From: CAKUFA01 sp963646285 | Lineage (GTDB): Bacteria; Bacillota; Clostridia; Christensenellales; Aristaeellaceae | Assembly (NCBI GenBank): GCA_963646285.1 | Contig: CAVIWF010000018.1 | Location: forward strand, 1-39,767 | Reading direction: 5' to 3' | DNA: 39,767 bases | Shown: one piece after another, positions 33,708 through 39,767 of the stretch | Layout of the letters: the number at the start of each line of letters is the position of its first letter | Numbering within the stretch: the first letter of the stretch is position 1 | Notes under the pieces: generated by a model | Told to the model about the DNA's origin: nothing | Databases searched by the model: none | The model's input: the letters and a program-made list of their open reading frames with translations, nothing else | Made by a program: the position numbers and the translations under genes

Positions 33708-34564
33708 CAGCGCACCTCCTTCCACCGTGCCAGAATGGCATCCCTTGCCTCGTCCATCTGATACAGATCATCCGGCAGCTGGATGTCCCTCTGGCGAAGC
33801 ATGTTGCATAGCTTTGCCGCCTCCGGCACGCCTAGGCCAATGGATTCCATCATCTTGACCTGCTTGAAGATTTCCCGTGGCGTGCCTGTGGCCACCAGCT
33901 CACCCCGGCTCATTACCACCAGACGGGTCGCCAGGCGAGCCACATCATCCATGCTGTGGCTGACCATAACCACTGTGGTGTCCCCTGCCTCATGCAGCTC
34001 TTTCACCATGCCCAGAATCCGATCCCGGCCCTGGGGGTCCAGTCCGGCGGTGGGCTCATCCAGAATCAACACTTTGGGCTTCATGGCCAGCACGCCTGCA
34101 ATGGCCACACGGCGCATTTGCCCGCCGGAAAGTTCGAAGGGCGAACGCTCTGCATACTTATCGTAGTCCAGATGTACCTGCTCCATGGCCATGTGCACCC
34201 GGCTGTCAATTTCTTCTGCGCTGAGGCCCTGGTTCTTCGGACCAAAGGCAATGTCCTTGGCAACGGTTTCTTCAAAAAGCTGGTACTCCGGGTACTGGAA
34301 CACCAAGCCAACCTTCTGCCGGATTCGGCGGCGATCCACCTTTTCGCCATTCAGGTCTTCTCCGTCTACCAGAATTTGACCATCTGTAGGCTTCAGCAGA
34401 CCGTTCAGGTGCTGCACCAGGGTAGACTTGCCTGAGCCGGTGTGGCCAATCACCGCAATGAACTCACCTTCCTCAATGGTCAGGTTCACATTGCGGATGG
34501 CCGTTGCCTGAAAGGCGCTGCCTGCACTATAGGTATGGGTCAGATTTTTTACTTCGATGGGCAT
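33707..34564 (-). CDS. ecfA2: Energy-coupling factor ATPase (second subunit)
   Basis: 285 residues. Walker A GHTGSGKST, Q loop VFQYPEYQLFEETV (the EcfA2-typical PEYQLFE), signature LSGGQMRR, Walker B VLILDEPTAGLDPQ and switch histidine MVSHSMDD. It pairs with EcfA1 to power vitamin uptake. The ATG overlaps the end of ecfA1 by 16 bases. Confidence 0.95.
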   Translation of the reverse strand: MPIEVKNLTHTYSAGSAFQATAIRNVNLTIEEGEFIAVIGHTGSGKSTLVQHLNGLLKPTDGQILVDGEDLNGEKVDRRRIRQKVGLVFQYPEYQLFEETVAKDIAFGPKNQGLSAEEIDSRVHMAMEQVHLDYDKYAERSPFELSGGQMRRVAIAGVLAMKPKVLILDEPTAGLDPQGRDRILGMVKELHEAGDTTVVMVSHSMDDVARLATRLVVMSRGELVATGTPREIFKQVKMMESIGLGVPEAAKLCNMLRQRDIQLPDDLYQMDEARDAILARWKEVR

Positions 34565-35391
34565 AGCAGCTTCATAACCTCCTCAGCCATTTCTTCCACC
34601 GTCAGGATGCCGTGGGGCAAAGGCATGCCTGCTTCACGCAGCTGATGTGCCAGCTCCGTCATATGGGGCACATCCAAATGGAGCTGACGCATGGTGTCAA
34701 TCTCTTCAAAAACCTGCTGAGGCTTGCCGTCCCGTACCACCTGACCGTCGGATACCACCACCACTCGATCCGCTTGGGCAGCCTCCTCCATGAAGTGGGT
34801 GATCCACACCACGGTAATGCCCTTTTGCCGGTTCAGCCGGCGAACCGTATCCAGCACTTCCTTGCGGCCGGAAGGATCCAGCATGGCCGTAGATTCATCG
34901 GCAATGATCACATCCGGTTCCATGGCCAGCACACCGGCAATGGCCACTCGCTGCTTTTGTCCGCCGGAAAGCATGTGGGGTGCTTTGTCCGCAAATTCGT
35001 TCATATGCACAGCAGAGAGAGCGGACTCAATCCGGGGCAGCATTTCTTCCGTGGGGATGCCCATGTTTTCCAGTCCGAAGGCCACGTCTTCCTTTACGAT
35101 GGAGGAAACGATCTGGTTATCCGGATTCTGAAAAATCATGCCTGCTCGCTGGCGAACCGGCAGGGTGTTCTCTTCTATCTTCGTGTCCATGCCGCAGACC
35201 GTTACCGTGCCCGATGTGGGAATAAACAGGGCATTCAGCAGCTTGGCCAGGGTAGACTTACCGGAACCGTTATGACCCAGCACGGCCACAAACTCTCCGG
35301 GCATGATCTGAAGGGATACGTTCTTCAGCGCAGGCTCTTCCGCCTCTTCATAGGTGAAGGAAACGTTCTCCAGCTTGATTCTTGCTTCCAT
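34549..35391 (-). CDS. ecfA1: Energy-coupling factor ATPase (first subunit)
   Basis: 280 residues from ATG 35391, seven bases after AAGGAG; longer in-frame extensions run through the promoter. Walker A GHNGSGKST, Q loop IFQNPDNQIVSSIV (the EcfA1-typical NPDNQ), signature LSGGQKQR, Walker B VIIADESTAMLDPSG and switch histidine WITHFMEEA. Walker B ends ADEST rather than the usual LDEPT, a known variant in this subunit. First gene of a seven-gene operon ending at pepT. Confidence 0.95.
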   Translation of the reverse strand: MEARIKLENVSFTYEEAEEPALKNVSLQIMPGEFVAVLGHNGSGKSTLAKLLNALFIPTSGTVTVCGMDTKIEENTLPVRQRAGMIFQNPDNQIVSSIVKEDVAFGLENMGIPTEEMLPRIESALSAVHMNEFADKAPHMLSGGQKQRVAIAGVLAMEPDVIIADESTAMLDPSGRKEVLDTVRRLNRQKGITVVWITHFMEEAAQADRVVVVSDGQVVRDGKPQQVFEEIDTMRQLHLDVPHMTELAHQLREAGMPLPHGILTVEEMAEEVMKLLCPSK

Positions 35392-35429
35392 CTGTTGCTC
35401 CTTGTGTTCTATCAAAACTGCCATTGTGT

Positions 35430-35458
35430 ATTCTACCACGTCAAAGAGGTTGACGCAA
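35430..35458 (-). promoter_or_regulatory. Promoter of the ecfA1-pepT operon with internal dyad
   Basis: Minus strand: TTGCGT (35458-35453), 17-base spacer, TAGAAT (35435-35430) with TGG before it (extended -10). An inverted repeat CGTCAA (35439-35444) and TTGACG (35450-35455) with five bases between lies across the spacer and -35, so a bound regulator would block polymerase. Confidence 0.65.
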
Positions 35459-35474
35459 GGAAAACACCGCCTCT

Positions 35475-36446
35475 TTACGTGCCAAACTCTCCGCACAGGC
35501 TGCGGCTCAGCCATGCATCGGGATCTTCCTGCGCCAGTGCCCACATCAGCTTGGTCACGGCGGCTTCTGTCGTCATATCCTTGCCAGAAATCACGTCCGC
35601 TTTCAGCATTTGATTGCCCACTTCATAGATGGACAGATCCGCCTTTTCGTACATGCATTGGCTGACCACCAGCACCCGAATGCCGTGCTCACGAAGCATC
35701 CGCAGCTTGTCCACCAGATTCCGCCGAATATAATGAAGTCCGCCCAAGCCGAAGGCCTCGATCACCAGCCCCCGATAGCCTGCCTTCAGCACATAATCCA
35801 TAATGTCCGGATGGGTGCCGGGAATCAGCTTCAGCAGGAAGACCCGGCTGTCCACCTCCGGGCGTAGGCAGTAAGGCTCCGTTGTTTCCAGCGGCTGACG
35901 GAAATGGACGCCTTCGCTGTCAATAACACCGCACAGGGAGCGGTTCACGCTGTCAAAGGCGTCAAAGCTGGTGGTGTGGGTCTTGACTGCCCGGGTGCCC
36001 AGGATCAGCTTCCGATGAAAGCACACGTAAGTACCCGGCACCCCCTGCCGTGCCGCCTCAATGGCGCAGGCCAGGTTGGTTTCCGCATCTGAAAAGGGTG
36101 CACCCATGGGCAGCTGACTGCCGGTGAAAATGACCGGCTTTTTCTGCCCCAGCAGCATATAGCTCAGGGCGGCTGCCGTATAACCCATGGTGTCCGTGCC
36201 GTGGGTCACCACCACACCGTCGCAGTCCTGCATGGCTTCATGGCAGGCGTGGGCAAGCTTTGTCCATTCCTCCGGCTGAATGTTGCTGGAATCCATGGAA
36301 AACACGTCCCGGCAGACAATCTCTGTATCGCCGCTGATATGAATTTCCCGCAGCAGTTCTCCTGCATCCAGCGCCGGGGACAGTCCCTCCGGGGTTTCCC
36401 GGCAGGCAATGGTTCCTCCCGTAGCCAGCAAAGCCAGCTTCTTCAT
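35475..36446 (-). CDS. L-asparaginase (type I-like, cytoplasmic)
   Basis: 323 residues from ATG 36446, seven bases after GGAGGG; the frame open further upstream lacks a ribosome site. It hydrolyses asparagine to aspartate and ammonia. LLATGGTIA contains the nucleophile T12, and VVVTHGTDTMGYTA the second threonine-aspartate pair. No signal peptide, so it acts in the cytoplasm. TGSQLPMGAPFSDAETNL is the other conserved block. The stop is only 17 bases before the ecfA1 -35 and no terminator separates them, so some read-through into the ecf operon is likely. Confidence 0.94.
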   Translation of the reverse strand: MKKLALLATGGTIACRETPEGLSPALDAGELLREIHISGDTEIVCRDVFSMDSSNIQPEEWTKLAHACHEAMQDCDGVVVTHGTDTMGYTAAALSYMLLGQKKPVIFTGSQLPMGAPFSDAETNLACAIEAARQGVPGTYVCFHRKLILGTRAVKTHTTSFDAFDSVNRSLCGVIDSEGVHFRQPLETTEPYCLRPEVDSRVFLLKLIPGTHPDIMDYVLKAGYRGLVIEAFGLGGLHYIRRNLVDKLRMLREHGIRVLVVSQCMYEKADLSIYEVGNQMLKADVISGKDMTTEAAVTKLMWALAQEDPDAWLSRSLCGEFGT

Positions 36447-36512
36447 GGTTTTCCCTCCACTAGCCATCGAAAAATCAGCATTCATGCAGCGCTCCATCCT
36501 GCAAATGCACGC

Positions 36513-36541
36513 TGGACGGAACGCCCTGTCTATGGTATCAT
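36513..36541 (+). promoter_or_regulatory. Promoter of the glycerophosphodiesterase gene
   Basis: TGGACG (36513-36518), 17-base spacer, TATCAT (36536-36541) preceded by TGG (extended -10). It lies in the gap between divergent asparaginase and phosphodiesterase genes. Confidence 0.55.
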
Positions 36542-36595
36542 AAATCCCGTGAAAATGCGAGGGGTTCCCCTGAATCCTTCCGGGAGATGACAAAC

Positions 36596-37396
36596 ATGCA
36601 AACACTGTGCTTGATCCTGCTAATCCTTTTTGTGCTGTATCTTTTTCTGGTGCTGCCCAAGCTCCCCCGGCGGAAGATTGATCACCTGAAGGGCTACGAC
36701 TATGCCCATCGGGGTCTGTGGAATGAAGCGCTGCCTGAAAACAGCCTGCCTGCCTTTCAGAATGCCGTCCGCCACGGCTTTGGCATCGAGCTGGACGTGC
36801 ACCTGACCAAGGATGATCATCTGGTGGTATTTCATGACGACACATTGCAACGCATGTGCGGCGTTGACCGCCCCATCAGCGACTGCACCCTGCAGGAGCT
36901 GCGGCAGATGCGGCTCAAGGGCAGCGACTGCACCATTCCCACCCTGGAAGAAGTGCTGCAATGCGTAAACAAGCAGGTGCCCCTGATTGTGGAAATCAAG
37001 CCAGACAAGCGGCTGAATCAGCTGTGTGAAATGACCTACGCCGCCCTGACAGCCTACAGCGGCCCCTACTGTGTGGAAAGCTTCCATCCCCTGGCGGTTC
37101 GCTGGTTCCGCAAGCATGCGCCGGAAATCATCCGGGGGCAGCTTTCCTTCGGCAAGGGAAACGGCAGAGAGCAAACCGTGCTGTTCTTCTTCCTGGGGTC
37201 GCTGGTGCAGAATGTTGCAGGCCGGCCGGATTTCATCGCCTATGAGGCAGCCACGGACGGCAACCTGGCCATGGCGCTCATGCGGCTTTTCCGCCCCACG
37301 CTGGTCTGCTGGACCATCCACACCCAGGCAGATATGGACAAGCAAAGGAGCCGCTACGATCTGGAAATCTTCGACGGCTTCGTCCCCAATGATTGA
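36596..37396 (+). CDS. Membrane-anchored glycerophosphodiester phosphodiesterase family protein
   Basis: 266 residues from ATG 36596, nine bases after GGGAG. One N-terminal membrane segment (about 2-20) anchors a GDPD TIM-barrel. Catalytic motifs: YAHRGLWNEALPENSL (H38, R39, later E), ELDVHLTKDDHLVVFHDDTL (metal-binding E and D, catalytic H), and VEIKPD. It would cleave glycerophosphodiesters or related lipid head groups at the membrane. The protein is short for the family and ends soon after WTIHTQADM, but the core motifs are intact. Its stop codon lies inside the greA promoter. Confidence 0.9.
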   Translation: MQTLCLILLILFVLYLFLVLPKLPRRKIDHLKGYDYAHRGLWNEALPENSLPAFQNAVRHGFGIELDVHLTKDDHLVVFHDDTLQRMCGVDRPISDCTLQELRQMRLKGSDCTIPTLEEVLQCVNKQVPLIVEIKPDKRLNQLCEMTYAALTAYSGPYCVESFHPLAVRWFRKHAPEIIRGQLSFGKGNGREQTVLFFFLGSLVQNVAGRPDFIAYEAATDGNLAMALMRLFRPTLVCWTIHTQADMDKQRSRYDLEIFDGFVPND

Positions 37397-37421
37397 CAAG
37401 GCCAGTCAAATCCAGTATAAT
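37393..37421 (+). promoter_or_regulatory. Perfect consensus promoter of greA-lysS overlapping the upstream stop
   Basis: TTGACA (37393-37398), 17-base spacer, TATAAT (37416-37421): both hexamers and the spacing are ideal. The TGA stop of the upstream gene (37394-37396) is part of the -35. Transcription would start near 37428, leaving a leader of about 90 bases. Confidence 0.9.
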
Positions 37422-37447
37422 AACTCGGTGAATCTGAACCTCAGGAC

Positions 37448-37485
37448 GCACCTTGCGCAGCATGTTCCGGGCAGGGTGCTTCTTT
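37448..37485 (+). promoter_or_regulatory. Hairpin in the greA leader
   Basis: GCACCTTGC (37448-37456) pairs with GCAGGGTGC (37471-37479, one G-U), with a 14-base loop and then TTCTTTAT. It could be a weak attenuator between the promoter and greA. It may alternatively end read-through from the upstream gene. Confidence 0.45.
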
Positions 37486-37518
37486 ATCGTTGATAGGATG
37501 AAAGGAGTCGATCCATCC

Positions 37519-37998
37519 ATGGCAGAAGAAAAACGCAACATCATGACGGAAGATGGTATGAAAAAGCTGCAGGAGCAGCTGGATTATCTCATCGGTACCC
37601 GCCGCAACGAAGTGGCCAAGCAAATCGAGATTGCCCGTGGCTTTGGCGACTTGAGCGAAAATGCCGAGTATGACGAAGCCAAGAAGGAGCAGGCCAAGGT
37701 TGAGGAAGAAATCAACCGGCTGCAGAACCTGCTGCGCACCGCCGTGGTGGTCAGCGACAGCGAAATCAGCACGGAAAAGGTATCCGTTGGCGTTACCGTG
37801 GTGCTGGAAGATGAAGAAACCGGCGAGAACTTCGAGTACGCCATTGTGGGTGCCGAAGAAGCCGATCCCTGGCAGAACAAGATTTCCAACGAAAGTCCTG
37901 TCGGCATGGCGCTGATGGGCGCCCGGAAGGGTCAAATCGTTCCCATTGAAATCCCCATCGGCAATGTGAACTACAAGGTCGTTGACATTCGCCGCTAA
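37519..37998 (+). CDS. greA: Transcription elongation factor GreA
   Basis: 159 residues from ATG 37519, after AAAGGAG. It rescues backtracked RNA polymerase by stimulating transcript cleavage. The N-terminal coiled coil has the catalytic tip GDLSENAEYDEAK (D44 and E47), and the C-terminal FKBP-like domain includes SPVGMALMGARKGQIVPIEIP. Upstream in-frame ATG codons would lie within the leader hairpin and have no ribosome site. lysS starts 19 bases after the stop; the greA-lysS pair is common in Bacillota. Confidence 0.97.
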   Translation: MAEEKRNIMTEDGMKKLQEQLDYLIGTRRNEVAKQIEIARGFGDLSENAEYDEAKKEQAKVEEEINRLQNLLRTAVVVSDSEISTEKVSVGVTVVLEDEETGENFEYAIVGAEEADPWQNKISNESPVGMALMGARKGQIVPIEIPIGNVNYKVVDIRR

Positions 37999-38017
37999 GT
38001 ATAAGGAGGCGTCCCCC

Positions 38018-39508
38018 ATGGCTGATTATCCCGTAACCCCCCTTACCCCTCCGCTGACTGAGCAGGAGATCATCCGCCGGCAGAAGCTGCAGGGTCTGCT
38101 GGATGCCGGTCAGAATCCCTACCTCATCACTAAATTCAATGTAACCCACCATTCCACCGATGTGGTCAACAACTTTGACGCACTGGAGGGTCAAGTGGTT
38201 TCCATCGCCGGTCGTATGACCAGCCGCCGGGTTATGGGCAAGGCTTCCTTTGCGCACCTGCTGGATGGCGAAGGCGACATTCAGATTTATGTGAAGCGGG
38301 ATGACGTAGGCGAGGAATCCTACGCCGCTTTCAAGCAGGATGACCTGGGCGATATTCTGGGCGTTACCGGTCTGGTGTTCCGCACCAAGACGGGGGAAGT
38401 GTCCATCCATGCCCAGAGCGTTACCCTGCTGACCAAGTCCCTGAAGGTGCTGCCTGAAAAGTTCCATGGCCTGCAGGATGTGGATCTGCGCTACCGCCAG
38501 CGGTATGTGGACATGATCGTCAACCCGGACGTGCGGGATACCTTCCGCAAGCGCAGCCGGATCATTGCCGCCGTGCGTGAATTTCTGGATGGCCGTGGCT
38601 TCCTGGAAGTGGACACCCCTGTGCTGCAGACGGTGGAAATCGGCGCAGCCGCAAAGCCCTTCCGCACCCACCACAATGCACTGGACATCGACATGTTACT
38701 GCGCATTGAGACAGAGCTGTACCTGAAGCGGCTGATTGTGGGCGGCTTTGAGCGGGTATATGAGGTAGGCCGTATCTTCCGCAACGAAGGCATGGACGCT
38801 ACCCACAACCCGGAATTCACCACCGTAGAGACCTATCAGGCCTATGCCGACTATCACGATGTGATGGACATGGTGGAGCAGCTGTATGAGTTTGTTGCCA
38901 TGAAGGCCCTAGGCACGACGGACGTGGAGTATCAGGGGGAAATCATCCACCTGAAGGCACCGTGGAAGCGGATCACCATGGCAGATGCTGTAAAGGAAGC
39001 CTGCGGTGAGGACTGGAAGGCTTGGAGCAGCGATGAGGAAGCCCGTGCCATCTGCGAGAAGCGGAATGTGCATGTGGAAAAGGACGCCAAGCGTGGGGAC
39101 TGCCTGGCTGCCCTGTTTGATGAGTATGTAGAAGCCACCCTGGTGCAGCCCACCTTCATCACGGACTACCCGGTGGAGATCAGCCCCCTGGCCAAGCGGA
39201 AGCCTGAAGACCCCACGCTGACCGAGCGTTTCGAGTTCTTCATTACCGGCCACGAAATGGGCAATGCCTTCTCCGAGCTGAACGACCCCATCGACCAGCG
39301 CCGCCGCTTTGAGGATCAGATGCAGGCACGGCTGGCACAGGGCATTCATGCTGAGGTGGATGAGGACTTTGTGAACGCCTTGGAATACGGCATGCCCCCC
39401 ACCGGCGGTCTGGGATTTGGCCTGGATCGGATGGTCATGCTGATGACCAACAGCCCCACCATTCGTGACGTGCTGCTGTTCCCGACGATGAAGCCCACGG
39501 ACAAGTAA
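38018..39508 (+). CDS. lysS: Lysyl-tRNA synthetase, class II
   Basis: 496 residues from ATG 38018, after AAGGAGG. It charges tRNA-Lys. An N-terminal OB-fold anticodon-binding domain (about 55-150, VVSIAGRMTSRRVMGKASFAHL) precedes the class II catalytic domain: motif 2 IFRNEGMDATHNPEFTTVE and motif 3 GLGFGLDRMVMLM, with DVLLFPTMKP at the C-terminus. Transcribed with greA. Confidence 0.98.
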   Translation: MADYPVTPLTPPLTEQEIIRRQKLQGLLDAGQNPYLITKFNVTHHSTDVVNNFDALEGQVVSIAGRMTSRRVMGKASFAHLLDGEGDIQIYVKRDDVGEESYAAFKQDDLGDILGVTGLVFRTKTGEVSIHAQSVTLLTKSLKVLPEKFHGLQDVDLRYRQRYVDMIVNPDVRDTFRKRSRIIAAVREFLDGRGFLEVDTPVLQTVEIGAAAKPFRTHHNALDIDMLLRIETELYLKRLIVGGFERVYEVGRIFRNEGMDATHNPEFTTVETYQAYADYHDVMDMVEQLYEFVAMKALGTTDVEYQGEIIHLKAPWKRITMADAVKEACGEDWKAWSSDEEARAICEKRNVHVEKDAKRGDCLAALFDEYVEATLVQPTFITDYPVEISPLAKRKPEDPTLTERFEFFITGHEMGNAFSELNDPIDQRRRFEDQMQARLAQGIHAEVDEDFVNALEYGMPPTGGLGFGLDRMVMLMTNSPTIRDVLLFPTMKPTDK

Positions 39509-39557
39509 ATCTCTATAAATGTCTGTATCTGAAGCTAACGGAGCTTATCGGCGGGAT

Positions 39558-39599
39558 TTACACCAATTCTTACGCCAATTTAAGCCAAACTTACGCCAA
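39558..39599. repeat. Four phased direct repeats of TTAMRCCAA downstream of lysS
   Basis: TTACACCAA (39558-39566), TTACGCCAA (39570-39578), TTAAGCCAA (39580-39588) and TTACGCCAA (39591-39599) follow one another at 12, 10 and 11 bases, about one helical turn. No gene or promoter explains them. Such phasing is typical of a protein bound along one face of the DNA (iteron, arm-type recombinase site or regulator). Confidence 0.6.
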
Positions 39600-39668
39600 A
39601 AATGCGATTGAAATTCTGCGATGGCAAATAAGTTAAGATAGCTTCCGACAGTTTCATACTACTCAAAG

Positions 39669-39745
39669 CCCGCTGATTTCGGTCAGTGGGTTCAGCCCAT
39701 CAACAAACCCCTGTTTTCAGAAAGGCAGGGGTTTGTTCTATTTGC
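39669..39745 (+). terminator. Hairpin and rho-independent terminator downstream of lysS
   Basis: A smaller stem (CCCGCTGA at 39669-39676 with TCAGTGGG at 39683-39690) is followed by a perfect 12-base stem (39702-39713 with 39726-39737), loop of 12, then CTATTT. The second lies about 190 bases after the lysS stop. No gene is visible in 39509-39767. Confidence 0.7.
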
Positions 39746-39767
39746 GATGCAGGGTGTCAACAAAAGA

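Noticed and set aside
35392..35544. N-terminal extension of ecfA1.
   Set aside because: It runs through the operon promoter and into the asparaginase end; ATG 35391 has a good ribosome site.
39558..39599. A CRISPR array.
   Set aside because: The repeat unit is only nine bases and the spacers are one to three bases; no cas gene is in the window.
1..39767. Mobile elements, phage genes or genomic-island borders.
   Set aside because: No transposase, integrase, long terminal repeat or sharp shift in codon style was seen. The tRNA-Leu gene has no duplicated 3' end nearby.

Overview
The window reads as one ordinary chromosomal stretch of a moderately GC-rich Bacillota (Clostridia-type) bacterium, probably an anaerobe. 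Supporting signs are strong AAGGAGG-type ribosome sites throughout, sigma-A-type promoters, a group II ECF module (ecfA1-ecfA2-ecfT-truA), a class II GalT, a CBS/DRTGG family II pyrophosphatase, VanW and CsaB-like envelope proteins, and peptidase T. I see no rRNA, CRISPR array, insertion sequence, phage or plasmid gene. Genus cannot be read from the sequence alone.

Layout. 1-3724 (+): tail of a possible LarA-like protein, a class I/II aminotransferase, then a polar amino-acid ABC importer (binding protein, permease, ATPase) with its own consensus promoter and an operator-like dyad. 3787-6213 (-): a large secreted protein joining an L,D-transpeptidase to a CapA-type metallophosphatase domain. 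6214-6547: a 334-base divergent intergenic region with a perfect palindrome and tandem 9-mers upstream of an orphan MsmK/UgpC-type sugar-transport ATPase (6548-7669, +). 7853-12302 (+): membrane-bound nucleotide-sugar dehydratase, GalT and an RluA-type pseudouridine synthase. 12241-17852 (-): polysaccharide pyruvyl transferase, tRNA-Leu(GAG), then an alr-led operon (alr, 5-formyl-THF cyclo-ligase, unknown membrane protein, rsmD, coaD, coiled-coil protein).

18085-23844 (+): five tightly packed genes: VanW/SH3 protein, SfsA, secreted CHAP-type amidase, CBS-pyrophosphatase and an unknown secreted protein. 24002-26802 (+): two different esterase-fold hydrolases and an ATP-grasp ligase under their own promoter; this is the best candidate here for an undescribed small-molecule pathway. 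26994-28514 (+): unknown secreted protein. 28582-35391 (-): a seven-gene operon read from one promoter (ecfA1, ecfA2, ecfT, truA, COG2509 flavoprotein, HAD phosphatase, pepT), ending at a terminator shared with the convergent gene. 35475-36446 (-): L-asparaginase. 36596-39508 (+): membrane-anchored glycerophosphodiesterase, then greA-lysS from a perfect consensus promoter that overlaps the previous stop codon. The last 259 bases hold phased direct repeats and terminator hairpins but no gene.

Themes. Much of the window serves the envelope (transpeptidase/CapA fusion, VanW, CHAP amidase, alanine racemase, nucleotide-sugar enzymes, pyruvyl transferase) and amino-acid or vitamin scavenging (ABC importer, asparaginase, pepT, ECF energising module). 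Several start codons were moved from the longest possible ORF because promoters or ribosome sites exclude the upstream starts; these are explained per gene.
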